Assembly (NCBI GenBank): GCA_018257865.1
Contig: JAEUBA010000010.1
Coordinates: forward strand, 248,001 to 312,000
Direction of reading: 5' to 3'
DNA length: 64,000 nt
Source of the DNA: Stereocaulon alpinum
Taxonomy: Eukaryota > Ascomycota > Lecanoromycetes > Lecanorales > Stereocaulaceae
Within the stretch, counting starts at the first letter, position 1. Each line of letters begins with the position of its first letter. Under the pieces are notes generated by a model. It made no database searches. It had not been told where the DNA came from and saw nothing but the letters and a program-made list of their open reading frames with translations. Positions 33,604-46,409 of the stretch are shown piece by piece. A program made the translations under genes and the position numbers.

Positions 33604-36021
33604 ATGAGGCAGTTTGAACCGTCACCTTTGCCCGACCTGGAACAACCACACGTCACATTTCACATAAAGGCCGACCGGAGGTGAATATCACTACAACATA
33701 CAATTAGGGGACATAGGACTCTGGACATACCCTCTGAGCATTCCTACAACTATCAATCACCCACTCCCCTCACCCTTTTCCGACGCAGCCACTGCTCCTT
33801 TCCGAACTCCCACTCAAGTCGTAAAACTGGATTCCCGAGACACTCCACCTCCTCTGCACTTCTCGCCCGCTGTGAGCGATCGCGAGCGCTCGTCAACTGC
33901 AGAGACAACTCCTATAGGCACTCCCAGAGGCTTCTCGACAGGCTTTCCGCGCAAAGCGGAAAAAGAGAAGGAGAGCCTCTTCTCTTGGCACCACAAGCAC
34001 GGTGGATTCGCCAGCAGTAATAGCTCCTACGTGGACTCGACTCTTTTAGAATCAGACTTCGAAGACTCGACGTTTCCTCTCTTCGATGACCCTTCAGATC
34101 ACCTAGATATGGGGAGTCGCACAACGCCCATCGATATCGCCACATCATCTCGGCATGGTTCTCCTCGGAGTTCCAACCTAACATCCGCTCTTCAAACTAC
34201 CTCTGGTAACGAAGCACGCCCATCGTCAATTATGGATACTAATGAAGGGCTGAACAAGGGATTTGGATTCGCTTTTGGGGGAGCTGGCTCAGGGTCACAG
34301 TATGGCAGTGGAGCGCAACCAATCTCAGTGAATGCTTCAAACCGGGAAAAGCCACGGAGGGAGAGTTTAGCGAGCAGTATGGTCACAGGGATGAGCTGGG
34401 GAGGTACCTCTGTTGGCAGCTGGATTCGAGACGAGTATGTCTCTACATCTTGACGGATCTACACTTCGCTGACGTTCTATAGTATCATCATGCAAGGGAC
34501 ATCGCCGTTCGCTTACCAATCGCCTTCCTTCCACTCGTCGTCCTATCTTCCAAAGCTGGAAGCGAACTTTATGCGAGACTTCACCTGCTGTGGATTGACC
34601 CTTCCCACATTACATGAGTTACTGCAACATTATGAAGAACAACATACAGACCAGATGCCGCCACCCTTACAAAAACAAAACTCGAATCAGAATAATCTTC
34701 CACCAGATAGCAAAGCTGCCCTCGCAGCTGCCGCTGCTACAGGTATACAGGGTCAAGGTAGACAACCGCCGCCACAGAACATCGATACATCCACGCAGGG
34801 CCAGGCTACAACGCCGAGTACGTCATCGCCAGCAACACCAAGGCAATCCCAACAACCTGCTCAGATCATGCGGGGCTTCGCACCAAGACAGCCTGCAGCG
34901 ATACAGGATGATGATGCAGTGGGAGACATGGAGATGGAAGACGACTTCGAAATGGCTCCTATGCAGCAGGCGCAGTATCCACAAAACCGAGCCAGGTTGA
35001 CACAGCCGTCGCAGTTCGGGCAACCTGCGTCCAGTCGAGTACCTCCTTTAGACATGAATGCGTTGAACATGGGGATGCAACTGCAGCAACAACACCAAGG
35101 CTTGCGGAATTCGCAACCAACAACTCCAGTATCTGCAGGCAGAAACGGCATGTATCACAACAACCCCACAGTATCCTCCGTGAATACGCCTACTCTCAGT
35201 ACCTATAACAATGGCACACATCCTCTGCAACAGCAGCAGCAATTCTACACCCCGGACTCATCGGCTCCCGGGACACCGGGTGAGCTTGATGGGGACATTA
35301 TTGGCAATATGGGCAACATGAACATGGGTATTGGGCATTACAACCAACTATTCGGCGGATACGACTACGGAAGTCGCAACGAAATGTTGGATGTGTGCAT
35401 TAACGAGCCAGAGAAGACCCTATGGGCTCAGAATGGAGGGTGGAATAATCCCCAACCACCGCCACCACAACATCAGCAGCAGCAGCAGCCACAGGCTACA
35501 TCTGCCATTCAGCTCGGCGATGGCCAATATGGTGAGAATAGCGAGATTGCCAAAACGATAAGGGAACAGCAGAAACTGGCAGGAGTACCCGAACCAATTC
35601 TAGAAGGTGGCGTACCGAAGCCGTTCCACTGCCCAGTCATTGGCTGCGAAAAGGCATATAAGAATCAGAACGGACTGAGATATCACAAATCTGTACGTCG
35701 AGCCACTGCTCCCTTTTCTCCAAAATTCCCTTGAACTATGCGTGACATCAACTGACCCATTCACAGCATGGCCACAACACGCAGAAGCTCCACGCAAATG
35801 AAAACGGCACCTTCTCTATCGTCGATCCCGAAACCCTTAACCCATACCCCGGCACCCTCGGTATGGAAAAGCACAAGCCCCACCGCTGCGAAACCTGCGG
35901 CAAGCGCTACAAGAATCTCAACGGCCTCAAATACCACAAAAACCACTCCCCCCAATGCGACCACGAGACTTCACACGCCTTTCCTCCAGGCCAATCCCAC
36001 CAAAAAGCCGCTCAACTATAA
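33604..36021 (+). CDS. SFP1: Sfp1-type C2H2 zinc-finger transcription factor
   Basis: Proposed exons 33604-33680, 33739-34434, 34483-35692 and 35767-36021 give 745 residues. The large second exon has no ATG near its conserved beginning (PTQVVKLDSRDTPPPLHFSP), so an upstream exon is needed; MRQFEPSPLPDLEQPHVTFH with a GTGAAT donor fits phase but is tentative. Diagnostic blocks: MSWGGTSVGSWIRDDIIMQG, FMRDFTCCGLTLPTLHELLQ, and two fingers, CPVIGCEKAYKNQNGLRYH and CETCGKRYKNLNGLKYHKNH, separated by GTFSIVDPETLNPYPGTLGM. The last intron splits the first finger after its first histidine. Between lie Q- and N-rich disordered stretches. In yeast Sfp1 activates ribosomal-protein and ribosome-biogenesis genes downstream of TOR. 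Confidence 0.88.
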
Positions 36022-39000
36022 TAATACTGCCAGTTGGAGGTAAAACTACAACTCCCACCTTCTCTCCCCTTGTATCCGTGCCTTTTCCTTTACACTACGT
36101 CTAGCGGTCGAAATTGAATTAGCACTTCCAGGTTGCAGGGTGTCAGGGCGTTATGAAACTGGGTCTATACATCATTTCATCATAGCATTGCACTGGCGCC
36201 GGGGTCGCATACTTACTTATACCCCCTCGCTGCGTGCTTGTCGGATTCGCATTGTGGCGGTCCCTCAAACTTAATCATTTGCTGGTAATGGTGGCGGTGG
36301 TCTTTACTGTACTATGCAAGCATATTCGCGGATTGAAGGGAGAAGGAAAGCAACAGACTGGATAGATAGACATGCGCCACACCGCTCTGTAAGGGCTCGT
36401 TCTCCTCGCTGTACCAGACAGCTTGGGTAGGACTGCCTTCGTTAGCTGTCGGGCCCATTTCGGCCGCTGTGTTTTTCGGCCTTTTTTTCTTTCTTTAGAT
36501 AGAACATTCATCGTGTATTGGTACCTTACTTACTGTACCTCCTGTATCAGACCATTGGAAAAGAACCCCAACTTGCTTTCTACTTGTCATACTCACTAAC
36601 TCTACTGTATGAACCGCCTCCATCTCAGCACTACGACACTGACTCAATCTTACCCCCGTGATGCCTCCACACTTCGGAACCCTTTCACAACCCCAACCAA
36701 CCCCCTACGTTACCGCTTACGGTTCTTATTCGGAAGCCCGGTTTTGCTAGAGATACGTTGATGTTCCGGTTCCTGTGCGCTTGCATTTACAATACGCCGT
36801 TTCACTAGACGTTTTACTCTACGCAATGCAATGTGCACACCCATGACTTAATCTCCCCACTACTGAGCTGAGAACGAGATGAAGCCATGCCCTTCCGAAT
36901 GACGGCTATTGCTTGTTCGTGGTTGGGATAGCTCTGGTGAACTACGTATGTCAATGACTTTGATGACTATCACGCATGACAAGCTCGGCCATGGGGATGG
37001 GGGCTGGGATGGGAGGTTGACTTCGATTCGGTCTTCGAAAGGGGAAGGTTTTCACGGAAACCGCAGTCTTTTGGGGTGGAGTGGGAACTGAGGATTTGGA
37101 GGGCACAATGGAAGACAGCATGGCATTAATTCAAGATTGTAATGTTGGCTTACTGGGCTGGGGCATCGAACCACTACTGGGCACATTCTCTTGATTTGGA
37201 AGGTAGACACGAGATATGTTGTGTCTGAGAAGACAGCTGTACTCTTCTATTTTTTGAGACTGGAGAACGACGTACAAGACAACGCCACTAGGGGGTGGCG
37301 CTGCAAAAGGAAGTTTCGCGACGCGAGGTCTCAGAAGGACAGCTTCCGTATCAGAACTAATTGTGTTTTGGAAACGGAGTTGGAATTACTCTCAGATCTG
37401 TTTCCGAATCGAGAAGAAGCAGGTTGTTGTCAATTGTTATGAGCACGTTGTTGTCGGTTGTTATGAGGGCAGTGCTATCAATCACCGAATGCAGCATCAC
37501 GGCGTTGAATTGGATCCAAAACTGTCAGATCCTGGATATTCTCGCTTCCATGCCACCTCCTGGTGGCTGTACAATTCTATGTTTGTTGGTTGAAGGAAGA
37601 GGACAACATACGGTGCAATGCGGTACCACAAACGGACAGCAGAGTGTGAACTGCATGAGAGAGAGGGAAACAGAGGCAGCAGCGAGTGGCGAGAGTCAGC
37701 AGGCAGTGTAGGATGAACTAGATCAGGGTGAGATACAAATAGTATCATGATATCTCAGCGTTCATGTTCGCCACGTTTCGGGATGAGTAATCTCCGGTTG
37801 CTCCGGTTGCCGAGCCCTAATCAGCCTAAGTCTTTGGGCTGGCTGCGCTAGCACGCTATGGAGGTCGGACGTTGAGGTCTTTGCAAGGCGAGGAACGGAC
37901 GGAATGTGTGTGCATGCGAACAGCGGAGTCACCGTGAGCTAGTGTGTGGACGATGTGTTTCTCTCGGGTGCATCGAGATCGACCAAATCTTGACATTGCC
38001 GGCCATGGCGCCCGTTACCTTGTGTCAGTAATCATTAGGTACGATAGTTTAGCCACGATACCTGCTGCAGGTAGAGCCCGATGAACTATCGAGGTGGGTG
38101 TCATGTCCCATCTCCTGTATTTATGTTCCTCTTCCTCGATGGTAGGCCGTACCGTGCCGTGCTGTGGCAGCTCAGCAAAGTGAGTGTGGAAAAATGCTTG
38201 TTGTCAGTGTGGTGAACGCCTGCTCAGTCCGTTTGGAGGGAGGACCTGCCCCAACTGAAATGCGCTGGCCGAGCATGAGTATCATGCGGCTTTGAACGGG
38301 AGGATATTCGAAGGATGTTGGCAGTGCATGCAAAGGCAATGGCTGGCCCGTAATGCCGCTGTTGCTGACTGTTGGCCCAGTCTAGGCCTCAGTGCATGTA
38401 TCAGTCCTTCACGGATCTTGAGATCTTCGGCTTGCGGCCCGACTTATGAAAGGATTGCCACTCAGCATGCTCTGACATGCCTTCGTGCATTGATTGCTAA
38501 GTACGGAGGGGCCAAAGGACTGGTGGAGAGGTAGCCAAGCGTGCTTGGCCCAAGACAGTTGCCGAGCTTGTCAAGTGGATTTTCAGACTCGGATGCAACA
38601 GACTGGTGCTGCAGAGTAGTAATCTGTGGTGCAGATTAGTATAGTAATCCTCTACAAACAGGCCGACACAACGATGTATCACCTTCCATGCAAGCATAAG
38701 TAACTTTGTACTTACCCAATTTTCAGACCAGAGAACCATGCGTTCCGAAATATTTAATATATAATCGCTCCTGCCATCATCGCAGCTGTGTCCATGTCAT
38801 GATCCTCAAGCATCCCTTGGTGAAAACGGTTTCGTTTGTGGAGGGTGAGGTCTGCTGCAACTTCTGTCGTGGTCAAGATTCGAAGAGTGTGCTGACGACT
38901 TCTTCCAAGGCAACTTTTGGCCCGATGGTACACTCTGATCTCAGGATCCCTTAACGATCTTTCTCGTCGTCGCATGCTGTCATTCGTTTCAAAGTCACAG

Positions 39001-41488
39001 GAAAAAGCCTGTTCATCGCAATTGGTGTTCAAATGTCGGCCACGCGATTGTTGAGAACAACGTCTCCTTTTCCGATTTTTACGTTCAGTAATCACTTCTT
39101 TCCAGAAAAATAATCGAGCAGGCGTAAGATCCATAATAGCGCATCACGTTCACTAACCCAAGCGTTTCGAGACATTAAGATTGCTGCAAGAATACCCGGG
39201 ACTCGGTCAGTCCACTCAATGCCGATGCTAAGTGCATCGCGCAGATCGACAGCGCCATTCACCAGCTTCCGTTGGAGATAGGCTCATCATAGGTAACGGG
39301 ACTGGCCTTTCATACCTCTGCTGCTGCCTGGTATATTCCTCAATGTAATGAACCCTTTGCCCACTGGTTAAATCTTGCGACTTGACCCAATCCACACCTC
39401 GAACCTAACTGCACAGCCTGCGGCATCCGTACGCCTCTCCGGCACGGCCAAAGCCACGTTGGGAGGCCACCGCTCCTAGTTGACAGATCAATGGTCGCTT
39501 CGGGATTGCAACGTGGCGTGCAGGATTGTTGAGCCAAGGGGACATGACAAGATGACACCGGACAAAACCTTTAGCGCGGGCTGGCTCCATGCTGGGCACA
39601 GAGAGAAGTGGGGAACCATCCTTCTGTTGTACGTTCAATTGGTCCGGGCGCAGGTCATGTTCATGAGGTCGTCATGCGTTGTGATGTAAGCTGCTTACAT
39701 CCGCGAACCCAGTGCTTCCCACGTCACCGTATCCGCTTACTCTATCACTTTGTTCTAGGCCTTGAGTCCTCTACGCTCGACAGACCGGAGCGACAAGTTC
39801 CACTATTGGCGCCCTGCATTGAAGAAAAGATTGGTGACCATCGAGCAAACGCTAGCCAGAGGATGGTTGCCTGCAATTGAAGCCCTGGGTGACAACCACC
39901 AAACGATGACCGCTAGGCCAAAGTTTGTGCTCTCGTTCACCATTCACGCAGCTCAGCTTGCCGATTACCATGCCTGGCCCCTCATCGCTTCGCTTGTACC
40001 GGGCGGTGCTACGGGTCCAGAGCAAATTCGTCTGTGCTTGGATCGTTCCTCGAGTAGTATAGGCGTTCGAAAGCTGATGTGTTGGTCAGATCAGACGAAT
40101 TAGGTCTGCAGCTTTCGAGCTGCTAAAGATCATCCATGACAGGAGACAAGATTTTAGTTGGATGGGGACGGACAGTTGCGGAGAGGGCGGAGAAAAACTT
40201 TACCACTTTTGCGTTGCATGAGGGCAAATCTGCCGTCCACTAACGAGGAGTGGATCGTCGCTTGTATTCCATTTTAAGGGAAACCCATTGACCTGCAAAG
40301 CCAACATTCGTACAGAATGGAGCATGAGATGACATGTGGTCGGAGTAGCAATAAAACACTGTGTCTGAAATAGCTGCGTCTCTCCGGTAATGATTGAAGC
40401 AGATGGGCAACAAAGCTCATAGACAGTGCTCAGGCGGACATGCTTTGCATCTTGGGTGGCTGTTACAGATTTACATGACCGATAAATCAGAGATCGAGGT
40501 CAAGCATCATTATATCAGTGAACCTTGCTACCTAACACCAAGCTGCCAGGCTGGATCATCTAAACGGCATCGGATACACCAACAAAGAGCCTGCATCATG
40601 CGCAACGACCGTACTGTTCGTTCTCGCAAATGCACGTCCTTAAAGATCTCTGAATCAAGCATCTAATAGGCAGGATCAGCAAAAGCCATAAGGATTCGGC
40701 GGTGTGATAAAACTATATGGTCACTGATCCTGCGAGGTGAAACGCACATTAGGGCTAAAGTATTGCTCCACGTGGGGGTAATGCGGGAACGGTTTCTAGC
40801 AAGCGTGAAGATACATCCCGGTGGCGTTGATACCATGCTGGAATCGAATGTTGGTCATCTTATGATTTATTCTATCGTTTCATCCATGGGGAGTTTTTGT
40901 TGCTATGAAAGTGTGAGAACTATTCCAACAGTGAGCAGTTGGTACCGTCTATTGTGCGCTGCGTCCCTGATTTGGACTAGCAGCGGGCTATTGGCTCTTT
41001 CTCCTTTGCAAAGACCCTGCATCGATGAGGCGCAAGACATATGTGCTGCTAAGCCGCCTGCGCGGATTGTGTGCCACTGATGGAGGCTCAGGGCGAGTCC
41101 TTAATTTTGCATTGCGTTGTGAGATGAGTCCAGTCTGACGTTGGCCATCCGAAGGCAGTGGACAGACTGCGAGAGCGTAGCATATGGACTACCTAAATAA
41201 GTGTTGGGTCTAGGTTGCATGAAGTTGGGACAGGCTTCCAAATACCTATATCAGAGCTCCTCTCAGCCTTTTGGGTCTTTGAAATGAAAATCCTTCAGCT
41301 TGCCTCTCCATAACGAGTTGGACTTGAACAAAAGCGACAAAATTGGTTAGTACTCGTTGCCTTCGCTGCCAAGAGGAAGAGTAAGCCTTAGTCAGAGATG
41401 ATTGGGCAACGGCTGACAGTGATCCAAAGACAGTTAGAAGCACAACATCGGGCGATCGGCGTCTGAGTAATCAAATCTGACATTACAG
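36022..41488. other. 5.5 kb without a supportable gene
   Basis: This is the longest gene-free stretch of the window, between the 3' end of the Sfp1-type gene and the start of the bZIP gene, both on the plus strand. It holds the 3' UTR of the former and the upstream region of the latter. Many short frames exist (for example 38292-38534, 39762-40103, 40394-40666, 40763-41080) but none has a domain, a paired splice model or overlap-free coding character. A CTGAC...ACAG sequence directly before the bZIP start could be the end of a leader intron. Candidate contents are long leader exons or non-coding transcripts. Confidence 0.45.
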
Positions 41489-43710
41489 ATGGACGACGCC
41501 GAGTCAGCGAGAAGAGGAGGCAACAACGAGGACTATTATCGATACAGTCCCCTTGGGATTTTCAATGATTCATACTTCACCCAACCTTTGCCGTTCAACG
41601 AGGATCAGAATGTTGACTTTGCGCAAGGAAGCTTGTCACAATTTGGAATGAACGCGGACTTGCATGGTGCCACCAACTACGCGGGCTACGAGTCTTACCA
41701 GATGCGAGCTCCAACACCCATGGATCTTGACGTTCTGTCCGCTGAAGACTATCGTGAGGGACCCTATAGCCGTGGAATCCCTTCATCACGCGTCAGTGGT
41801 AGCACCCAAGTGTATGGGGGTCTTTTGGTTGAGAACTCAGGCGACGTGAAGTCTCCAAGCCCACCTGCAGACATGAAGACCCGTAGATCCACTCGGAAGG
41901 AGGTTTCAAAGAGTACGAGTGCGGATGAAACCGGCACTCGTCAAAGGGGAAGACCACGTCTGGATAATCGAGACCAGACTGCTACTGAAGTAAGTCTTCA
42001 CCAGATATAGGCTAGCCTACTAAACTGAACGGAAAAGCGTCGGCGAACCCAAATCAGACTTGCCCAACGAGCATACCGTCAGCGAAAGGAGACAACTATT
42101 TCCGGACTGAACCACCGGGTAACGTTGTTAGAGAGTACGATCGAAGATATGAATAAAGCCTTTCTAGACTTCAGTGAGAAAGCCTTTGCAGCAGAAATCC
42201 AGAAGGGCGCCCCAGCTCTAGCGAAACAGCTTGCACTGACAGCGGACCGCATATCGGAGCTTGCAAAAAACAGCAAGCACGAGTCAGACAATGAAGAAGA
42301 GAATGAGCCTAATCTCTCAGCCCAGACAGTAAAGGTTGGACAGGAGAAGGCTTCCGGTAGTCGACGAATCAAAGGGGGCTCAGGAACCACTCCAGCATCA
42401 ATGCTCGGGTATCAGACCACGTTTGAGGAAGAGCCTGACGATTATGACGGTGAGATTGTCCATCAAGATTCGGTGCTAATAGCACACTCGGACCCATTCC
42501 CCTTGTCGGATTGGACAACGACTGAAGCACTGCAGCAGTCTCAGAATGATCTCGTCCAGCCAACAACAGCGATAAGTTATAAGGCCGAAAACATGCAGCA
42601 ATATCGAGTCGAAATATCAGAGACGTCAATTCTTGCGCAAAATGTTTCATCCTTTGATCTTGAAAAGCGTCCGGAAGAATCCAATTGGGCTGTTGATAAT
42701 GGGTACCTCGAGCTGATGTCCCTGCCAATGCCAAGAAGTTATAGTTACCACGAGACATCGTTCGCACGTCGACTGATGCGAAGTGCCGCTGAAGCAGGTA
42801 TCCGACTTATCATGAATTCTGACACTAGACCAGAGGACCTTAAGCGGGTGTGCAAATTCACCTGGTGCTTTGCAAACTCGTCCGAAGTGTTGAAAACCTG
42901 TATGGCGACGGTGCAGAAGACGGCCACAGATGGAATCGAAGATTGGAATGCAGCTCGGTTGCATTTAGGTGGAGCTGGACTCCATTATCCGAGAGACGGC
43001 GTTGATGGAGCAGAGCCGCCCCCAGCTTGGTGGCTTGAGGAAGCTCCAATGGGTCCACGATGCCCAGTACAGCCAGAAACACCAATGCCTGATAATATGA
43101 CAATCGCCGAGATAATTCAGACGGTTCGAGTGGCCGGTGATTGGTTCGACTCGAGTGATGTCGAGCAGTATTTGCGGGAGAAAGGAATCTATCTGGATGG
43201 ACGATCTTCCTTTGTCGAGATCACAGAGCCAGATGCAACGGTACCAGAACTCCATGAGACCCAGATACCCTCTACCGGCAGTCCCGAAGTGTCATCCCCC
43301 AAAGGCAGTACTGGAGGGCCTCTCAACCCTCAGGACGTTGAGACAGACTGGTTCAATGGTCCCTTCGTGACTGGCACCGATTATAGTTGGGCTGAGGACA
43401 TACCCGTCCCTGATGTGAACATGGAATTCTCCGATGACCAATTCAATCTTCCATTCGAGAAAGGCTTTGATCCTCCCTTTGATTTCAGCCAGTATACCAA
43501 GACCATGCCAACCTTGAACGCCAAGATGAAGAAATTCCTCGATGTGGACAAATTCTTGAACAGTAAGACACCAACACATAAGTCTACATTTACCAGCAGC
43601 TAACCCTTATAGTCTTGGTCTCGGAGTATACTTGTATTCTTCGTACAGCTGGTTTCCGAAAGGCTAATGTTGACTCGGCCTTGATCTCGGCCACGATTGA
43701 GCAGTTTTAA
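41489..43710 (+). CDS. bZIP transcription factor
   Basis: Exons 41489-41989, 42038-43562 and 43613-43710 give 707 residues. The first intron lies exactly before the basic region, which reads ERRRTQIRLAQRAYRQRKE, followed by a short leucine-zipper-like coil (LNHRVTLLESTIEDMNKAF). The basic region with QRAYRQRKE is that of the fungal Yap/AP-1-like bZIP group. Upstream are acidic and S/P-rich stretches and a basic RQRGRPRLDNRDQ. The C-terminal 450 residues contain a conserved-looking ordered block (HETSFARRLMRSAAEAGIRL, then WCFANSSEVLKTCMATVQK) seen in some large filamentous-fungal bZIP proteins. The last exon (ILVSEYTCILRTAGFRKANV...) is supported by a GTAAGA donor, a GCTAAC branch site and phase. 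Target genes cannot be inferred. Confidence 0.9.
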
Positions 43711-45260
43711 AGGTGGCAGGAGGCACGACGGCCGTTTGTTGGAAGACGGAAAGCTCTGGGGCGGCTGGTTGGCGTACGAAGAGAAGTCGTAAGGCTCTTC
43801 ACGACGGATTGGCTTGTCAGGCTTTTCCGGCCATTGTTCGCCTTCATCCCCTCATTCGCCATATGTACCTCCAAGAAGACGACTAAACGTGTTTAGCCAT
43901 GCAATTTTGTCTCTGCGATAAGCTTGTGGTCGATGTTGACACCATAGAAGGTTGTCTGAAGCAGATACGATCCCGGGCCGGAGATATTAGCGGTGTTTTA
44001 TCATGATGAGGCGGCTAGTGTCTTGGTGCAATCTTAAGGTTTTCTGTATTGATTCCTCGAACAATTCCAAAGATGAATTTATATTACTCTCATATCCAGT
44101 TACCGTTCACAAGCAACACACTACGACATTGGGAGTGTTCGTGCCGTACGTGTGCTCAAGAATGAGTGCGTATCATAAATTGCGATATAGTATAATCGTA
44201 TTGCAAAGGGAGTCACAAATTTAGCTACGAGCGGTAGCGCTGCGCGCAAATCGTTCAGATTACCACGACCGTACTGGAAGAGCGCAGTCAAAACTCCCTG
44301 GCCCGCCTCAGAGATGAAAAAAGGGCGCTACCTACAACTCGGACGGTAAGCCAAAAGCTACATATCCCGCTCAATTCAAACAGCACCAGACAAAACATCA
44401 GCCTAGAATCAACAAGAGATCGCTAGCTTGCCGCCTTGATCTCCCTGCACATGGCTCCTCTATGAGAGGTCAGGTGGCTGTAGCATTCTAGGCTGTCTTG
44501 CCTCTTTGGTTCCCCCACCGCTCTATAGTCAATGGTGATATTTCAGTATCATTTATGTCCATAAACACCCGTATCTGCCAGTCTCTCGAACCAACGGACC
44601 CGATACTACTGCTCCTCAGAGAGTCCCTAAGTTTGCTGTACATGAGCTGTATAGACTATGGCTGGCTGTGCAAAAGCCCCGATAGTGACCTTTCACCGCT
44701 TTGGACTTCTAACTGTTTCTCCTCGAATTTGTATAATCAGACCCGGATGTCAATTCATGGGTGATTATCCTCGCCTCCAGTCATACCGATTAACCGCCTA
44801 ATCCGAACAACTCGAGCTCGAAATCATTTACAGCTCATCGAACGTGCTGCAGACCGCTAAGGAAGCTCTTGAACGTTAACTGTATCCCGCGTAGACTTTG
44901 ATTCTATCAAATACACATAAGCCGACAGATTGCCCTTACAAAAACAAACGGGTCCAGAATGCTACCGTTGTGTTGGCGCTAGCTGAACGGCATTACTCGA
45001 TTGAAAGCTGTCACTGGTGCTTCGACAATTTCCTTGTTACGGTGGACATCGTGATTAACGATAAAGTATGAGAATAGTACACCTCTAAGATGATATCGAT
45101 GGTAGCAGGCCGGTTCTGGGGGCGTTTTACTGCACTGACAAACAGGACCTTGAAAAGTCATCATCATCTATAAATATTGGTTTCTAGTTTTGATATCGTA
45201 AGTTCCTTTTGACACTTGAAAGGACCCTGCGTCCTTAGCTTTGCATCTTATGGCCTGATT

Positions 45261-45632
45261 AAGGTACCTAAGGTAAGGTACCTGACCAGCATCCCGTGGC
45301 GATTTCCCCCAACAACAACCTTTTCAGCACACTAGTGAGCCAACGCATCATTCGTTCTAACATTTTCTCGAATTTCACGCGTGTCTTTCGCATCTCTTAT
45401 GTTCCATAGACTCATACAATCGAGGCTGTGCCTGTGGATGAAGTTGTAGTTGACCGTTGAGTTCACATTGTGTCATTGCAGGAGTGAGAAATCCGTGTCA
45501 GTTTGTCCAGGTAAGTTACCGCCGACTGCCGCTGACCATCTTTCAGGTTAAGGTACCGTATCTTAGGTACTTTAGCCCAGGCACGCCTAGGCTAGCGAAG
45601 CCTAAATGACTTGCATAAGGTAAGGTAAGGTA
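45261..45632. repeat. Clustered AAGGTA / GGTACC motifs
   Basis: AAGGTACCTAAGGTAAGGTA starts at 45261 and continues into CC, making a near-palindrome. Related copies are near 45550 (AAGGTACCGTA, TTAGGTAC) and 45617-45632 (AAGGTAAGGTAAGGTA). Similar AAGGTA-type motifs are frequent between genes of filamentous ascomycetes. No function is known to me. Confidence 0.7.
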
Positions 45633-45666
45633 TGTTTTGGGTCCGGCGACTCTCTTGGCATGCTCC

Positions 45667-45692
45667 TTAGGGCATCCCCATTAGGGCATCCC
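45667..45692. repeat. Tandem 14-base direct repeat
   Basis: TTAGGGCATCCCCA is followed directly by TTAGGGCATCCC. The unit contains a partial GGGCATCCC-type palindrome. It lies in the upstream region of the gene at 46410. Confidence 0.8.
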
Positions 45693-46409
45693 TACATATA
45701 GGTTGTCTGAATTTGACGGCTCATCAAGCAGATCGCACACAAGGAAGTCTGTGTATAGCCTCATGCTCGTCGAATCACTGAGATCATCAAGTAGTACACC
45801 AAGCTGAGACTGAATTTGTAGAGTGGCACACCAAAAATAGACGAAGCCATTCCGCTTCTCGTATACCCTCGCTTATCATTTCTCTTCCAGGTGGTTGCTA
45901 GTGCAGATCTCGATACGTCGATGCAAGGTCGAAGGAGCGCTACAATTAGTGGTCCCACCGTGACTCCATTCAAGAATGAGCGAGCTTCCATTTGGACGCC
46001 AGTCGAAGTCCCTGCGTTTTTCTTCTTCCCATTCCCCATGTTCATCTGCATCTCATCCCCAGAGAACACGCCCCGCATGCGAATGGGCCGCAAGTTCTGG
46101 CGTTGCTCAAGGATTCATTTTTGTTGACTTTCCCTTCCACTCATTTTATGATCCAGCAAAACCATTGAACCCACGGTTACTCTACATACAACAATAGACT
46201 GAGTCTACACAACCTCTCAATTTGTCTGGAATCTACAGCTTCTCTATTAACACTCGCTTTCCCAAAACTCCGCCTCTTCCGCCGCGTCTTGAACGTCTCC
46301 AGCTGTCGCTCGCTCAATCATTGGCCAATCCATACCCTACCACTGTCCACGAACCTCCAGATACCTATAATAGCAACTCCTGCTGCGCTCAACCCTCAAT
46401 CCTCCCAAA

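Larger units (their letters stand above)
43711..46409. other. Intergenic with short direct repeats
   Basis: The stretch contains the 3' flank of the bZIP gene and the upstream region of the next plus-strand gene. Short frames (44003-44224, 44498-44764, 45761-46093) carry no recognisable domain. Clusters of AAGGTA/GGTACC motifs and a tandem 14-base repeat lie between 45261 and 45692. A CT-rich stretch before 46410 fits a fungal core promoter. Confidence 0.5.

Noticed and set aside
39608..40103. Frames 39608-39880 and 39762-40103 as a gene
   Set aside because: No domain, no splice partners and overlapping frames; coding character is weak.
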